A stretch of 64,000 nucleotides of DNA, from NCBI RefSeq assembly GCF_025370935.1, contig NC_133485.1, positions 8,549,716 through 8,613,715 on the forward strand. The letters run 5' to 3'. The DNA comes from Choristoneura fumiferana (taxonomy: Eukaryota; Arthropoda; Insecta; Lepidoptera; Tortricidae). Under the pieces are notes generated by a model. It ran no database searches. It saw only the letters and a program-made list of their open reading frames with translations, and was not told the DNA's origin. The translations under genes and the position numbers were made by a program. Shown here one piece after another: positions 1-11,241 of the stretch. The first letter of the stretch is position 1, and each line of letters begins with the position of its first letter.

Positions 1-429
1 TAGAAGCAGCCTGCATCCACGCAAACCCGCGGCTTTAACCTATAATACAGGAAACGAAACCACAGATATAGGATTTTTAGGTCAACTTTCACTGTAGAAA
101 AACAATTTTAAAACCAGATGACAAAACGGCAGAAAGCGAGTGATTATATTAAATTCACACACGGTTTACCTCAGAGGGGAGGCTCGGTATTAAGTAAGAC
201 ATTAGAGGCGGGTTTTTCCGCGTCTATTAGCCAAGTTTGCTCGCTGCCGACACCTCAGAGGCCAGTCCTAAGTAAATAAAACTTGTAGTTGTAGTTACTT
301 GGGTTTTAGACTATAACAGATTTGCAAGTTTGAAGGTTATTCGTCTACGGTTAATAATTATGATGATGATGATGGAAAGATACTCTAATAACCAATTTTA
401 TATAGGATAGGATAGCCAACCTTTGGAGT
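1..429. other. Non-coding, unassigned
   Basis: No coding frame or repeat family recognised. A short (TGA)n run at 361-374 is the kind of tail left by lepidopteran RTE elements, but no element body precedes it. Confidence 0.5.
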
Positions 430-700
430 AGTTTGAGTTAGGGTTACACAGTAACCGTTAGAGAATCTGACTACGAATCTCGAGGTTCCGGGTCTCAATC
501 CCAGGTCGGGGCAGATATTTGTATGAATACTTAATACGAATGTTTCTTCTCGAGTCTTGGGTGTTTAATATGTATTTAGGTAGGTATGTATTTCTCTAAA
601 TAAGTATGTTTATCCTTTGCCTAGTACCCATGGTACAAGATTTGCTTAGTTTGGGACTATGTCAGTTGGTGTAAATTGTGTCATGATATTTATTTATTTA
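430..700 (+). mobile_element. SINE family A, tRNA-headed, full copy
   Basis: A tRNA-like head with a degenerate B box (GGTTCCGGGTCTCAATCCC, about 483-502) is followed by a body with GAGTCTTGGGTGTTTAATATG and CCTAGTACCCATGGTACAAG, ending in GTCATGATATTTATTTATT. The same order of blocks recurs at 19,712-19,975 (- strand) and 56,483-56,740 (+ strand). That three-copy agreement defines the family from this window alone. A pol III-transcribed SINE moved by a LINE is the expected biology. The copy is mutated and no target duplication is obvious. Confidence 0.8.
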
Positions 701-735
701 GCCTATAACTGTGTCCCACTGCTGGGCAAAAATAA
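701..735 (-). repeat. SINE family B tail fragment
   Basis: GTCCCACTGCTGGGCA is the reverse complement of the shared family B 3' tail (compare 14,893-14,929 and 18,810-18,840). Only the tail remains, abutting SINE A. Confidence 0.6.
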
Positions 736-963
736 TACGAGTGTATTTATATAATAAAAAATATATACAGGCGAATCGAGAACCTCCTTTGTCGAAATCG
801 GTTGATAAGTACCTATTTAATAATTCTCGATAACTTGTGAAAGGTGTACAAAAAAAACACTAATTGGGTTACTACATTTATTCGGCACCTTTGCGCCTGG
901 TATGACTGTCATTTTGGTTTGTATTTATATGACCTTATATATATATATAAGAAAATATATAAG

Positions 964-1036
964 AAAGAGAGAGAGAGAGAGAGAGTGTGACGGAGTGACA
1001 TTTATTTACACATATAAATAGAATATATATATATTT

Positions 1037-1072
<36 letters not shown>
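964..1072. repeat. (GA)n and (CT)n microsatellite pair
   Basis: A (GA)n tract at 964-985 and a (CT)n tract at 1,038-1,068 lie about 50 bp apart with (TA)n runs outside each, so the strand can fold on itself. Short open frames here (REREREREGG-type) are simple-repeat products and not genes. Confidence 0.85.
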
Positions 1073-1075
<3 letters not shown>

Positions 1076-2465
1076 GTTATTTATTTCAATTCTTATAGCT
1101 TGACACTTTAATATTATTTTATTATGTTCCATTTAGTAAATTGAATACCTGTATGAATATTTGTCGGTAAAATGGGGAAATTCCATGCGATACCCATAAC
1201 AGGTACACTACACAGGTAGCTTAATCGTCTGCTTATCCCGGAACTTCGAATGTGGGGCACAGGGTGAGGCCAATAGCCAACAGGGGCCCAAACGACAGGT
1301 GTGTTCGAAGGCGCGGGCAGCACCTACCAACTCCTTTGATCTCGGCTTTTGACTTTTCTAACTAATAGGCCAGACTAATGTTTCGACTAATATTTTTTCT
1401 GCTACTTGTAATGGGGGAGGAGGAAGAGTCGTTTACCTAGATCACAAGTGCGGCGGCGATTTTAAAATCATGTTACTCGAAACATATCAAAATCATTTCA
1501 TCATGATTTTAAAATCATGTCATCATTCGTGTGATGAAATGAATAGGTATTTCTAAAAAATAAACCGAATTGATAACCTCGTTTTCTGATGTCAGTTAAA
1601 AACAGATTTAATAATATTTATTTTTTATTTTAACACAATAAATAGCAAAATAACCGCACATACATTTAATCAAAAACAAAAACAAAAATACTATATAAAT
1701 ATAAATATATGTAGGGGTAAAACAGCGAAATTAAAATAAACCTGCCTCATTCAACAACACCTTTAACCTTAAAAGTTAAGGCAGTGGTAAAAGTTTAACT
1801 TTTCAAATTCCCATAAAATATGTGTAACAATAGCCATAAAACGAAACACGGTATTCTGATTAGTCTCCTTCATTAGGCCTATTTCGAGGCCTTTGCTGTA
1901 AGTCTTATATACTTTGACAGCTTTAAGAGATTCCCGGCTTATGCCAACTTAGACCTTCACCAGCTTTTAGTGAAGTTTGTTACTTCGTACGTGTTGTTTT
2001 TCGTTGTATGTATCGAGAACTTGTCTGGGGCAGCCTGTACCTAGTATATAGCACGAAATTGGACACCGCGGCCATGCGGCGGCTACTTGAAAACTACTAA
2101 CTAGTACAACCTTCGCAACTCCGGCCTTAGAGGGAAATCTATTTATTCTCTATCCTATATTTAACATGAAAGGAAGGCTTCTTCTAAACAAGCTTTAGAG
2201 TTTTATTTGCCTCATTTGCGACCTTACTAAACCGTAAAGAAACGTTCGAAGTTGCACAAAATTGTGTTAAGTATTTATTGAATAATAGAACAGTACTTCT
2301 TTATACCAACAAACTTTCATTTGCCAAGCGAATCCAAGACAAAACGAAAGGCGACACCGAATATAGCCCCCCCGGGAACCATAGCTTAATAGGAAATCTC
2401 ATGGTGTAATACAAGTTACGCCTAAATAACTCTGAAATTCGCGAAGAGGCACACTACCAAAGATA
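1076..2465. other. Non-coding, unassigned
   Basis: No supported gene. ATTTTAAAATCATG occurs twice (about 1,460 and 1,505), suggesting a worn small inverted element. The rest is AT-rich sequence without a family I recognise. Confidence 0.5.
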
Positions 2466-3010
2466 TCAATTTTTTACGGTCCGTACAAAAAACGGAACCC
2501 TTATAGGATCTCTCGTGCGTCTGTCTGTCTGTCCGTCCGTCTATCACAGCTAATTTGCTCCGAAACTTCTGGACCAAATCAGGTAAAAGGTAGGATGGTG
2601 TAATCTTATGACCCAACACAGATGTGCAAAGTATTTTTTTTTAAATAGTGGTCATTTTCCGGGACAAATTAGGAAATTTAAAAAAATAGTTTTGCAAACC
2701 TTAGGGTCATATCAAATGAAAGGCTCGTTATGAGGATCTCAAATATATTTTTGTTATTATTGTAAAATAAATAGTTTTGTTTTTATTCATGAAAGAAGAC
2801 GAAAATTTACCATGCCCCCCCTGATCTCCAAAACTACTGAGCCTAAAATTTGGAAAAAAATACAAAATATAGTTCATTGCTTGTAGATTACAGGAAAAAC
2901 TATAAGAATTCTATCAATTGAAAATAAGTGGTAAACTTAATTACAATACGTTCACTTACGGGCAATAATAGTTCACTAAAACACCACTAGATAGCGCTAG
3001 TAGTAATTAC
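2466..3010 (+). repeat. Lepidopteran interspersed repeat (CTGTCTGTCCGTCC type)
   Basis: Starts with a pair of imperfect inverted motifs (ACGGTCCGT, AAAAAACGGAACCC), then (TCTG)n-like GTCTGTCTGTCTGTCCGTCC, then AAACTTCTGGACC, CATATCAAATGAAAGGCTCG and CTCCAAAACTACTGAGCC in the order usual for this abundant moth repeat. No coding capacity. The order of blocks is what I rely on; the superfamily is not clear. Confidence 0.6.
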
Positions 3011-3726
3011 CTAAGTCTTACTGTGAGGATTTCAAATGTGATTTTGTATTAATTTGAAAAGCACCGTTAAAATATTTATAAAAAAATAGAGGAAACCGAT
3101 TTGATGACCGATTTTTTTAAAACCATGGCAATCTAAGAACACGCGATGTGCTCAAAAACGAAAAACGTAAGATCAAAGATACTTTGCATAAAAATCCTTT
3201 CCTCAATTTAAGCGCGAATAACGAAACAATTGAAAGAGATGCTTACTGCTTATTTCATATCAAAAGATATAAGTCAATAAGCTTCATAATCTCACACTAG
3301 GCAAGTCTTCAGTGGTGATTCCGTCCTCCCCGCCATAATTTCCTTTCCATTACGCATACAAATTGAGTGTGTCAGTTCTTTGCTTTCACTCCACTGTTTA
3401 CCACCGTGTCTTCTAATTAGAGGAGCACTTCAGACGAGCCCTCTCGCTGAGCTCTGGAACCCTTGTATCTACATACTTTAAGGCACAAGCTTAGCTTTGT
3501 AAAGTGTGGAATGCACGTCGCGACACTAGTCGAATCTCGCTTAACGCTGTCTGTGTGCGTGCACTCACACAAAGCTGGCCGCCTGCGTACTGGTCTTTTT
3601 CCAATCACTCACTCAAATGCAAGGCTGAGACTATTATGTCACTAAAATTGGTTTTTTGGAATCTTTTTGTATTTTTTATTTCAATTCCAAATTTTTACTT
3701 TTACGGTCATCCCGTAAAACCTAAAT
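3011..3726. other. Non-coding, unassigned
   Basis: Two overlapping opposite-strand frames of about 60 codons at 3,417-3,650 read the same DNA; neither shows coding-like codon use. Nothing else seen. Confidence 0.5.
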
Positions 3727-3863
3727 TGAAAATACAAACAGAAATATAGATGCACAGAAAAACCAGAAAAATAAGACCATCACTGGGAATCGAACCCAGG
3801 TCCTCAGTGATGGTCTTATTTTTCTGATTTTTCTGTGCATCTATATTTCTGTTTGTATTTTCA
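3727..3863. repeat. Fold-back repeat with tRNA-like B box in the loop
   Basis: About 50 bp (GAAAATACAAACAGAAATAT onward) is repeated in inverted orientation at the other end. The loop carries GGGAATCGAACCCAGG, the reverse complement of a tRNA T-arm/B box, flanked on each side by a copy of the CATCACTG/CAGTGATG motif. A single-armed relative is at 40,195-40,262. It looks like two SINE tails joined head to head; not a tRNA gene, as no acceptor or D arm is present. Confidence 0.75.
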
Positions 3864-4261
3864 CTATATGTCACGTTTTACTTGGCTATGACAAGTTTTC
3901 CTGAGACATCTCCCGTGTTGTGACATTGAACTCTATTATAAAGCAGTAGGGTCCACTTTAATGACAGCAAGTGAATGTTAGATCCTTAATATTTGTTATC
4001 TACAGTAACTTGTTGAAGCTTTATTCAAATAAACTTGGATTTCTCGTTCAGGCAAAAATTGCATTTATTAAGTCAAACGCACTAAAACTGTTATTTTCAT
4101 GTGTTTTATATGCAATAAAGAGTTAATACACAATACAATAATGTACAATAAATAACAAATACGTCAATGCAAAAAACAAAGAAAAATACAACTAAAACTA
4201 ACTTATTATCGTTTTATGTAAGTACATATTTCTTCAGATAATCCACATTTGTTTGTTTTTT
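3864..4261. other. Non-coding, unassigned
   Basis: AT-rich sequence without recognisable repeat or frame. Confidence 0.5.
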
Positions 4262-4425
4262 ATGGAATCAAATCATTTTGGGGGCAAACAAGCAAACGGA
4301 TCGCCTGATGGTAAGCGACTACCGTCGCCCATGGATACCTGCAACACCAGAACAGTTACAAGTCCGTTGCCGGCCTTTTAGGTAGAAGTACGCTATTTTC
4401 TTGAAGGCTTGAAGCTTGAACGTAT
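4262..4425 (+). repeat. LINE 3' end fragment (GCAAACAAGCAAACGG type)
   Basis: GGGCAAACAAGCAAACGGAT, CGCCTGATGGTAAGCGACTA and GCAACACCAGAACAGTTACA follow the order of a non-LTR 3' untranslated end that recurs in reverse at 53,095-53,258 and in part at 45,465-45,495. Fragment only. Confidence 0.65.
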
Positions 4426-5000
4426 TTACGAGTCTAAATGTTAATTACTACTTACCAAATTGTATGAATTAATATTATTAACACATTATCATCTATCTCT
4501 CTTACAGTTCAGTTTTGTTCCACTTCCAGCAAATTGAGTTAGGTATTGCGCCAAATTTCTACTGATATCACTTTACCGCTCACATTCGCGGCTACTCCAT
4601 ATTTATTCCGTACATTCCGCCGTATTCAGCCGGCACTCCCAAATTACAAAGTAATGTCCAAATATTGGTAAAATATAAGCTTTCTGTAGCGTATGGATTT
4701 GCCAAATCGTTGGAGCAGCAAAGTAAAAGCCATTAAGCCGAGCCCTTAATGATTCATAATGTGCTACTGTCCATTCCACGTTTTTTGCAAGTAAAATATT
4801 AAAACCCATTTATTTACAGGATGTAAATTCGTACTTTGTGTTATTAACTTGTTAAATATTTGTGTCGCTTAAGGCGACGATGTATACTTTTACTTAATAT
4901 TGTCTGCCTGCTGCTAACGTTAACAACGGCCGCAACTTAACCAATAAATAGACTGCTGCTTGCCAAGAAATAGTCAGACTCTCCGTTTTCGTATCTAAAT
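4426..5000. other. Non-coding, unassigned
   Basis: Contains a minus-strand open stretch (4,603-4,809) that looks AT-driven; nothing recognised. Confidence 0.45.
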
Positions 5001-5118
5001 GGCTGTCTGGAAGAGATCGTTTCTAAGCGATAAAAATGCCTATTGTCTACCTTGTTTATTTTTTGTTGTTTCGCTGTATTGATTTGTGATCTTCAATAAA
5101 GAATAGTTGTATTGTATG
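5001..5118 (+). repeat. RTE-like LINE 3' tail ending TTGTATTGTAT
   Basis: GGAAGAGATCGTTTCTAAGC, GATAAAAATGCC and TTCAATAAAGAATAGTTG lead into a TTGTATTGTAT end. The same tail is in both palindrome arms (23,260-23,393 and 37,622-37,760). The AATAAA supplies a polyadenylation-like signal; no coding part is attached. Confidence 0.75.
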
Positions 5119-5189
5119 GCATAATGTACATCAAAACTACGCGACACATAGCATTGTAATTAGATCCTTGTAAATTAAGACCTTGGGAA

Positions 5190-5255
5190 GGACAGAATAG
5201 TTTTTATCCCTGGATTTGGCATAGTTGCCGTGGGATAGTAATGAACGAATTATGA
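5190..5255 (-). repeat. Fragment of CCCGCGGCTTCG-type repeat
   Basis: AATAGTTTTTATCCCTGG ... CCGTGGGATAGTAATGAACG matches the central blocks of the family represented at 20,800-21,001. Short and diverged. Confidence 0.5.
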
Positions 5256-5646
5256 GCAGACAAAAAGGTAATATCTATGTTTGTCACCTTATGGCATGGC
5301 AAATAATGAGAAAATGTCAAGTAGAAAAAAGTACCATAGGTACATATATAACATTAGGGTAATGATCATCGCCTTAAGACTTTATACGCACGCCTAATTG
5401 AATTAATTAGATGTATCAAACGTGCAGATAGGTGTTCAGCTCGGAGAGGTGCATTTCGTCAAAATAATCCTATTTTAATCCAACGCTTAAGGCGTCGGCT
5501 GGTTATTTATTCAGGGCACCGTGCCGCCGCCGCTTCCGAAACGATGTAATACAACTATAACCGCATATAGATGCCATTCTAGAAACGTCTAAGTTAGCAA
5601 ATTGATTTTTTATAAGAGTATTTTCAATAGCACCTTAATAATACGT
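5256..5646. other. Non-coding, unassigned
   Basis: Nothing recognised apart from a GCCGCCGCCGC run near 5,523. Confidence 0.4.
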
Positions 5647-5841
5647 GGCGATATAGCACGGAGAACAGATGGCCATTGAGGCTGAAAAGTTCTCGAATGG
5701 AGACCGGAGCGCAGCGTAGGATGTCCACCAACGAGATGGACGGATGACCTGGTTAAAGGCGCGTGTTTATGGAGGATGCAGGCCGCTTCCAATCGCAGCA
5801 ACTGGAAGCCTAAGGCGGAGGTCAATGTCCAGCAGACGTAG
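5647..5841 (+). pseudogene. RTE-type LINE ORF2 C-terminal fragment
   Basis: In the frame starting at 5,647 the reading gives GDIARRTDGH, then after two stops KVLEWRPE, SVGCPPTRWTDDLVKGA and NWKPKAEVNVQQT before a TAG at 5,839. This order (ARRTDG, VLEWRP, RRSVGRPPTRWTDDLV, AYVQQWTSYG) is the C-terminal tail of RTE-clade endonuclease/reverse transcriptases common in Lepidoptera. In-frame stops and loss of some residues show it is dead. Only the region behind the RT domain is left, as expected from 5' truncation. Related fragments are at 20,532-20,664 and 7,985-8,047. Confidence 0.8.
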
Positions 5842-7261
5842 GACTTCCACGTCTGATTATTGGAAATTGGTTAAACAAATTGCTCCTTACAAGCTTTATA
5901 CACGCTTCTACGTATGTACGTAACTTGCAGTAGATGTTTGTATGTTATTTTGTTAAGGTCAAACAGTACAGAAAGCATTTTTTGCCTGACACGTGAAACG
6001 AAAATAGAAATATATTACGAGACGTACTTACTTTACACTAATACTACACATATTAAATACCACGAGCCATATAAATCTAACTAAAAGTTCATTACTTAAT
6101 ACTCAGTTTTGACGCGTTTTTGAGATACATTTTTTATGCGACGTCTTTACCTACGTTACTCCCGTTCGAATCGCTTAACGGTATAGTGCCTATTCAATTA
6201 TTGGAATTATACCTTTATAGTTTTTGTGGTACTAGTCGTGGCAATGAACTTTTAGGCAAAGTTAGGCGGCGGAAGGTATACACACACACATTTTTTGTAT
6301 ATTGACGTGCATTCGGTCGATTGCATAGGGTAGGCAGTTTGTACCTACTTAGGGCCGCAGCAGCGCACCACCAGCACTAGCGCTGCCTACTCTGCGTCTA
6401 CCCAATGCACGCCACAGCTATCATAACAGCCATTTCACCCCATCTTCCACATTGTAACGCAATCAACAAATCACTTTTCAACCCAGTTGGTAAGAACAAA
6501 CCATATTAATCACGTTTGCAAAAAGTACGGTGATTCGAAAGAAAGCATCACAATGGATACCCTTTCTTTGTGCAAACGCATCAATTTGGCCGGAGGTGGA
6601 AACAATGGGAAGGCCAGGGGAAGGAGACGCGATGATTGACGAGCGGGGGGGGAAGGGGCCAGTAGGTAACAGACATCCTTAACCTATGTCAGCGGAAGGC
6701 AAATGTTAATTAGGTTGCGACGGTTTAATCCTAGCTAGGGTTAGTTTTAGTATAACAGGGTTTTGTTTTAAGCCACACTATGTATCTTCTTGCAATATAA
6801 ATGATTGTTTTTTTTATACTTTAGGATAAATAGATAAAGCAATCATTATTACAGATGCAAAACATCAGTCCAAGCTTAAAAGTAATAAACTTTTTCTATT
6901 GCTGCTATGTACGGGTCATATTATGGCTCAGTGGTCAACATTGCTCATAGGAGCTTTGATAGGAGCAAACCACTGGTATTGTGTTACAATTCAGAGAACC
7001 GAAAATATAAATAATTTACTGTTTTAACAATAAATATACAATTATACAATGTAATGGATGTATTTTATTTTATTGTTAGCTGTAAGAGATTCAAACACAA
7101 GCATGTATTGTTTACTGAATAAATGATGAATATTATACAATGAAACAAAACTAAACAAACAGTTCAAAAACAAAATAGCTGCATTATCACTATCAGTCTT
7201 GTGAAAGGAAAAAGTATCTATCTATGTATCTAATACCTTTAAACGAGCAATTCTTGTATAT
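5842..7261. other. Non-coding, unassigned
   Basis: No supported gene. A GC-richer stretch at 6,340-6,420 (GCAGCAGCGCACCACCAGC) and 6,600-6,670 holds no frame with coding-like codon use. Otherwise AT-rich. Confidence 0.45.
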
Positions 7262-7420
7262 TATATAATCAGAATCTCGGAAACGGCTCCAACGATTTCG
7301 ATGAAATTTGGTATGGTAGGGATTTTCGGGGTGACAAATCGATCTAGCTTGGTCTTACTCTGGGAAACCCTTATTATCGAGTTTTAGCCCGAGCAAAGCT
7401 CGGTCGCCCAGGTAGATACT
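7262..7420 (+). repeat. Interspersed repeat, GAGCAAAGCTCGGTCGCCC type
   Basis: CGGCTCCAACGATTTCGATG, AAATTTGGTATGGTAGGG and the end block GAGCAAAGCTCGGTCGCCCA form a repeat seen throughout moth genomes. It ends with a short self-complementary GAGCAAAGCTC hairpin. No coding potential; superfamily not assigned. Confidence 0.55.
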
Positions 7421-7984
7421 TTATAATTTAACTGTGTACCTGTCAATGCCAATCTGTCTCTCGATTGAATGAAAGCTATTGCGGGCGAGGAATACTTAAT
7501 TGCCTGCAAAATTCTAAATAATAATCCAAAGTAAGCAATTTAGCATTCAGACTAAGCTACCAGTAGATAACCACAGCTTGTTACGATATAGGTACAATTA
7601 TTCAGATGTTCATTTGTTTCAAGAATTCGAAGGGACGAACTTCGTCACACCAAGGCCTCGCACTTCTCAAATACGTAAATCGATAATACCTTAACTGTGA
7701 CACAGTCCGCGTCCGTTTGTTATTGTTTTTGTATTGCGGGATTGCCGCAGTCCGTGGGCGTAGGTTCTAAATATAGAAAGGATAAATGATGTCCCCTGCC
7801 GTTACCGAAATTAATGTTAACCCGCTTGTTGTACGCAACCACCTCGAATAAACAATGACAAAGTTGGACTGATTTATTTTGTTTGCTTACGATTTAAGCT
7901 AAGTGGGTACTTAGTTCCATATGGTTGACGTTGACGTTAGATCGATATGTACCGGAATAAGATTTTGCAAGTCATGTATTGTAT
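7421..7984. other. Non-coding, unassigned
   Basis: Nothing recognised. Confidence 0.45.
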
Positions 7985-8047
7985 GATGGGGGAGGCCTAT
8001 GTCCAGCAGTGGACGTCCTACAGCTCATATGATGATGATGATGATGA
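7985..8047 (+). repeat. RTE LINE extreme 3' end with (TGA)n tail
   Basis: GAGGCCTATGTCCAGCAGTG encodes EAYVQQW, the last residues of the RTE ORF also seen at 5,821, and GACGTCCTACAGCTC leads into (ATG)n at 8,030-8,045. A strongly 5'-truncated insertion. Confidence 0.85.
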
Positions 8048-8352
8048 ATGTATATAAACATTTTTGCATATTTCACCAAAAATGAATTTCGCAAACTGTC
8101 TTCCGCTAGTTAACGCAGTTATTTATAAAGAACACGTTTTAAAGGGTGTAAAATATCACAAAGGCATGAACGTGAAAAGGGTAAACAAGCTCATAAAAAT
8201 ACCTAAAAATAATAAAGATACATGAAATCCTACTCGTTGCTACAGGAATATATAAGTATCGTCTTCCTTAGTAACGGATCGAATATCAGTCAAAACATGC
8301 CTGAAATATAATATTCATAAAAATAATCATTAAAAGTTCTTTACGTTTGAGA
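8048..8352. other. Non-coding, unassigned
   Basis: AT-rich, nothing recognised. Confidence 0.4.
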
Positions 8353-8488
8353 CAGCAGGTCTACTACGAAACTTGAAACTCGAAGTTCGTATCGTACCGT
8401 CCCTCTCGCTCTCGTATTAAATAGTATAAGTGTCAGAGGGACCGCACGACACGAACTTCGAGTTTCGAGCTTCGTAGTAGCCCTGCTG
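8353..8488. mobile_element. Fold-back MITE, CTACTACGAAACTCGAA family, copy 1
   Basis: Terminal inverted repeats of about 45 bp (CAGCAGG, CTACTACGAAACTTGAAAC against its complement ending GTAGTAGCCCTGCTG) surround a centre with CCGTCCCTCTCGCTCTCGTA and AGAGGGACCGCACGAC, also inversely related. About 135 bp, non-coding. Copies: 16,447-16,568, 22,140-22,273, 38,743-38,875, 63,345-63,470 and a half copy at 45,510-45,535. A non-autonomous DNA element is the likely nature; no transposase is here. Confidence 0.85.
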
Positions 8489-8527
8489 AAGTCCAGGTAC
8501 GGTACGGTAACCTTTAAAACCAGAAAA

Positions 8528-8582
8528 GAAAGCTGGGGCCGGATTGTTAAAGACCCGGGTTCGATCCCCGGCGCCAGCATTT
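8528..8582 (+). repeat. tRNA-like 3' half (SINE head remnant)
   Basis: GACCCGGGTTCGATCCCCGG is a perfect T arm with B box, followed by CGCCAGCA. The upstream part (AGCTGGGGCCGGATTG) pairs only weakly with it and lacks D and anticodon arms. It could be a SINE head remnant or a decayed tRNA copy; I do not call it a functional tRNA. Confidence 0.5.
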
Positions 8583-8590
8583 CTTTTCTG

Positions 8591-10380
8591 CCTATTTCAA
8601 TGTGTTCTACTTGCAATATGTTTAATAAAAATACTTCCGTTTACGAATAGAAAGAAATACCTATTTTTGTCGCTGTTGAAATTACGGTTGAACAGCGCCA
8701 TCTGTTGTCGGATAGCCAAATTTATCAAATTCGAGCTCGTAGCTAGCAAAACATTAATGTTCCGTTTCTCTTATGTAAAAATGTATGCCTAAGTTCTTCG
8801 GTTTTATGTTAGTTTCATTATTCACTGGGTCCATTTGGATAACTTTATACCTACTTATAATAAAGAAAAAGTCCAAGTTGTAGCCGAAAATAGACCAAAA
8901 TACCTACCCCTTAACATCGGTAATAGAATACCCCTTACCCCAAGATATAGAGACGTTATTTTTAAATCACGTCTGATTAAATTACCCCACTTTAGCTAAT
9001 AAAGTCCATTTCAACACGAGTCTTAAAGTCTAAAAATAGTTCCTAAAAGCTCTGCTGAAAGTAGCTAAATGACGTGACGTCTACAAGTACAAAACGTCTA
9101 CATCAACATAATACAGCCAAGACGATTGTTGTCCGCTGGCTACAAAGAAGGCATTTTCTTTTGTGCCGCTACAAAGAGCAGTGTTCAAGGACGGCCCGCC
9201 CTTCTATCGAAGGCTAACAGTTTGTATAGCCTCTGATATTGCAGATTAACCCTCGTTCCACGTTCCACCCGTCACGGCGTTACCTGAAGTGCCCCCATAA
9301 AGATACAGCGATAAAATAATAGTTGGCCGAACCCGCTGTTGTGATTCCGCCTCACGCTAGTAGATGGCGGTGTTAGCGCTTGCTTTACAAGCAGTAGATG
9401 GCAGTGCCATAAGTTTTGAGAGGAATTGGTGACTGTTTATTATCTGTGGTAGGTAATGCAAATAGTTTCGAAGGGTGGCGGTTACTGTACAATCTGTAAT
9501 TGCCAACCCGGAATTGTCAACCCCCCCCATACTTAGTACCCGGTAGTAGTAGTGGTTACCCGTTTCGCAAATGTATAACGAGTATTTGCACATAACGTAT
9601 ATCCATTTCTTATAACAGTCGGTGCCCTAACATATTAAGTATCCACTTTTCTATGCAACTAGTATGAAAAAGTGAATGACATTAGTCAGGGAACCAACCA
9701 TAATATGAGACTTGAAAAGAAAATAGCTAAACCCGTAACTAAATAAAAAAAAACCTTTTTATAATTCGTCATTAAGAAAACTCGAGAATCTGTAGCGCCA
9801 CTGTTACTTTTTTTTATCTTCGCTGGACCTTCAAGATCTTAGTTTTGTAGGTAGGTATTCCTTTGATTTATTCTGTTAACCATGACCATGACATAATGAA
9901 ATGCTAAACGATCATATTTATATGTTATGTAAATTTAAGGAACGATGGGAAATTTTACTGAGAAGAATTTATTATTTTGACTGCGCCCAGTGCCAGTGGC
10001 ATAATGATAATGGTTCTTGAGCCACCCCATTGAATGCCCGGAATATAAAAAACATGCGCCCATCGAGATTCTCTTGCCTTTATTTGTGATTTCACCAACT
10101 CATAAAATCATAATTTGAATATAACGTAAAAATATTGCTTATGATAAAGAAAGCTTTGAAACCATGAAAAATTAGAATAATTTTCGGTTTCTATTTTACA
10201 AGAAACTCGTGAATTGAAATACTACCTACGCGCAGTTACTTATATTGAAAGAAAGAACTGTAAAATGGCTACTGGGACTTACTTTATTGATAAACTAACG
10301 AGGTCGCTGCACTTGTGTAGTTTCATTTCCCTTATTAAACAGGACAACAGGACTGTTTTCCAATAAATTTAAGCACCTAT
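8591..10380. other. Non-coding, unassigned
   Basis: No supported gene. AGATGGCG/GCGCCATCT motifs recur at 8,697, 9,361 and 9,396 as ends of worn repeats. A run of C at 9,521-9,528. Frames on the minus strand at 9,357-9,593 do not look coding. Confidence 0.45.
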
Positions 10381-11065
10381 AAGTTGGATCGCAACAAATC
10401 GAGCTGAATCGAGTCGCAATTGCAACGCGTCGCTTCCATACATTTACGAGCCGTTTCTGTGCGAAAGCCGTTCTTTCTTAATCAACGCAGAAAGGGAATT
10501 ATTGAGATTCCGACGGGCTCGGCGACTAGCCTATTGGACGCCATCCTTAGTCTCAATGGGACGACGCATAAGACAGGCAATTGCAATGTCTGAAGCTGGT
10601 AAAGGTTATGTCACTGGCGGCAGGTACGGGGCGCGGGGCAAGGCTGGCCCGGCGCGCCCCGCCGGCCGCCAGTGCTCACCCGGCTCCCAACCGCGCATGT
10701 CCTCCGCGCCGACCCATTCAAATCTCCACACAGCTCCGTTACATAATCCTCGAGGGGCACATTATATTAAAACCTCATAGTGTTAAGGCTTTTTTCTGTG
10801 ATCGATACATTTTTGCACGTTTTACACGCGTAGTTACTTAAGTTAGCGTTACGTAAGCCGCCGTCCACGAAGCTTCGCTTGCCACCGCTTTGTGATATTG
10901 GGTTGTGATATTTAGGCTAGCTTTTCGCTCGTAGTTCGTACTTGGTAATTGGGATATATGTAACGGAGCTCGTCCAAGCCGCCGTTGAGACGCGTGTGGG
11001 GATTCCTTTCACCTGTTGATAACCGATAATCCCGTGCGCCATCTCCTGTTTCCTGTCCGTCGTTT
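10381..11065 (+). promoter_or_regulatory. CpG-richer block upstream of first coding exon
   Basis: Base composition changes here: CGCGTCGCTTCC, GGGGCGCGGGGCAAGG, GGCCCGGCGCGCCCCGCCGG at 10,630-10,670 contrast with the AT-rich surroundings. The block ends at a strong donor-like site (TTTG|GTGAGT at 11,066/11,067), 55 bp before the proposed acceptor of the coding exon, about the minimum size of an insect intron. It may hold a promoter and 5' untranslated exon. No TATA box or ATG in a suitable frame was found, so this is inference from composition and spacing. Confidence 0.3.
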
Positions 11066-11121
11066 GGTGAGTGCTTAGTCCGGGTGCTTGTTACTTGTTG
11101 ATCGGGGGGATGCGAGGTCAG

Positions 11122-11241
11122 TAGAGTGGCTCGGCACGGGTTCGCGCGGCTGGTGGCGGCGCGCCACGCCATCTGGCGGCTGCGGCGGTCCGGCTCGCAG
11201 CCCGCGCAGGACTCCAATGACCACGAACAGACCAACCACCT
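11122..11241 (+). CDS. Coding exon of unrecognised gene (upstream exon)
   Basis: In frame 11,126 the exon reads VARHGFARLVAARHAIWR then LRRSGSQPAQDSNDHEQTNHL, with nearly every codon ending in G or C. That contrasts sharply with the AT-rich DNA on both sides and is the main evidence that it is coding. A donor (CCT|GTATGT) follows at 11,242 and leaves phase 2. The upstream edge is less certain: CAG at 11,119-11,121 or TAG at 11,122-11,124 could be the acceptor; a TGA at 11,099 blocks extension and there is no ATG, so an earlier exon must supply the start. The peptide begins with a basic, amphipathic stretch and turns polar. It joins in frame with 63,065-63,276. I do not recognise the family. 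Confidence 0.6.

Noticed and set aside
483..515. tRNA gene at the SINE A head
   Set aside because: It is followed by the shared SINE body found in three places, so it is a SINE promoter head.
935..1132. 65-codon minus frame
   Set aside because: Translation of (CT)n/(GA)n microsatellites.
8528..8582. tRNA gene
   Set aside because: A good T arm is present but D arm, anticodon arm and acceptor pairing are not.
10502..10841. Two overlapping + frames in the CpG-rich block
   Set aside because: Pro/Ala/Arg-rich products of GC-rich DNA with no clear ATG context or splice match to the coding exon.
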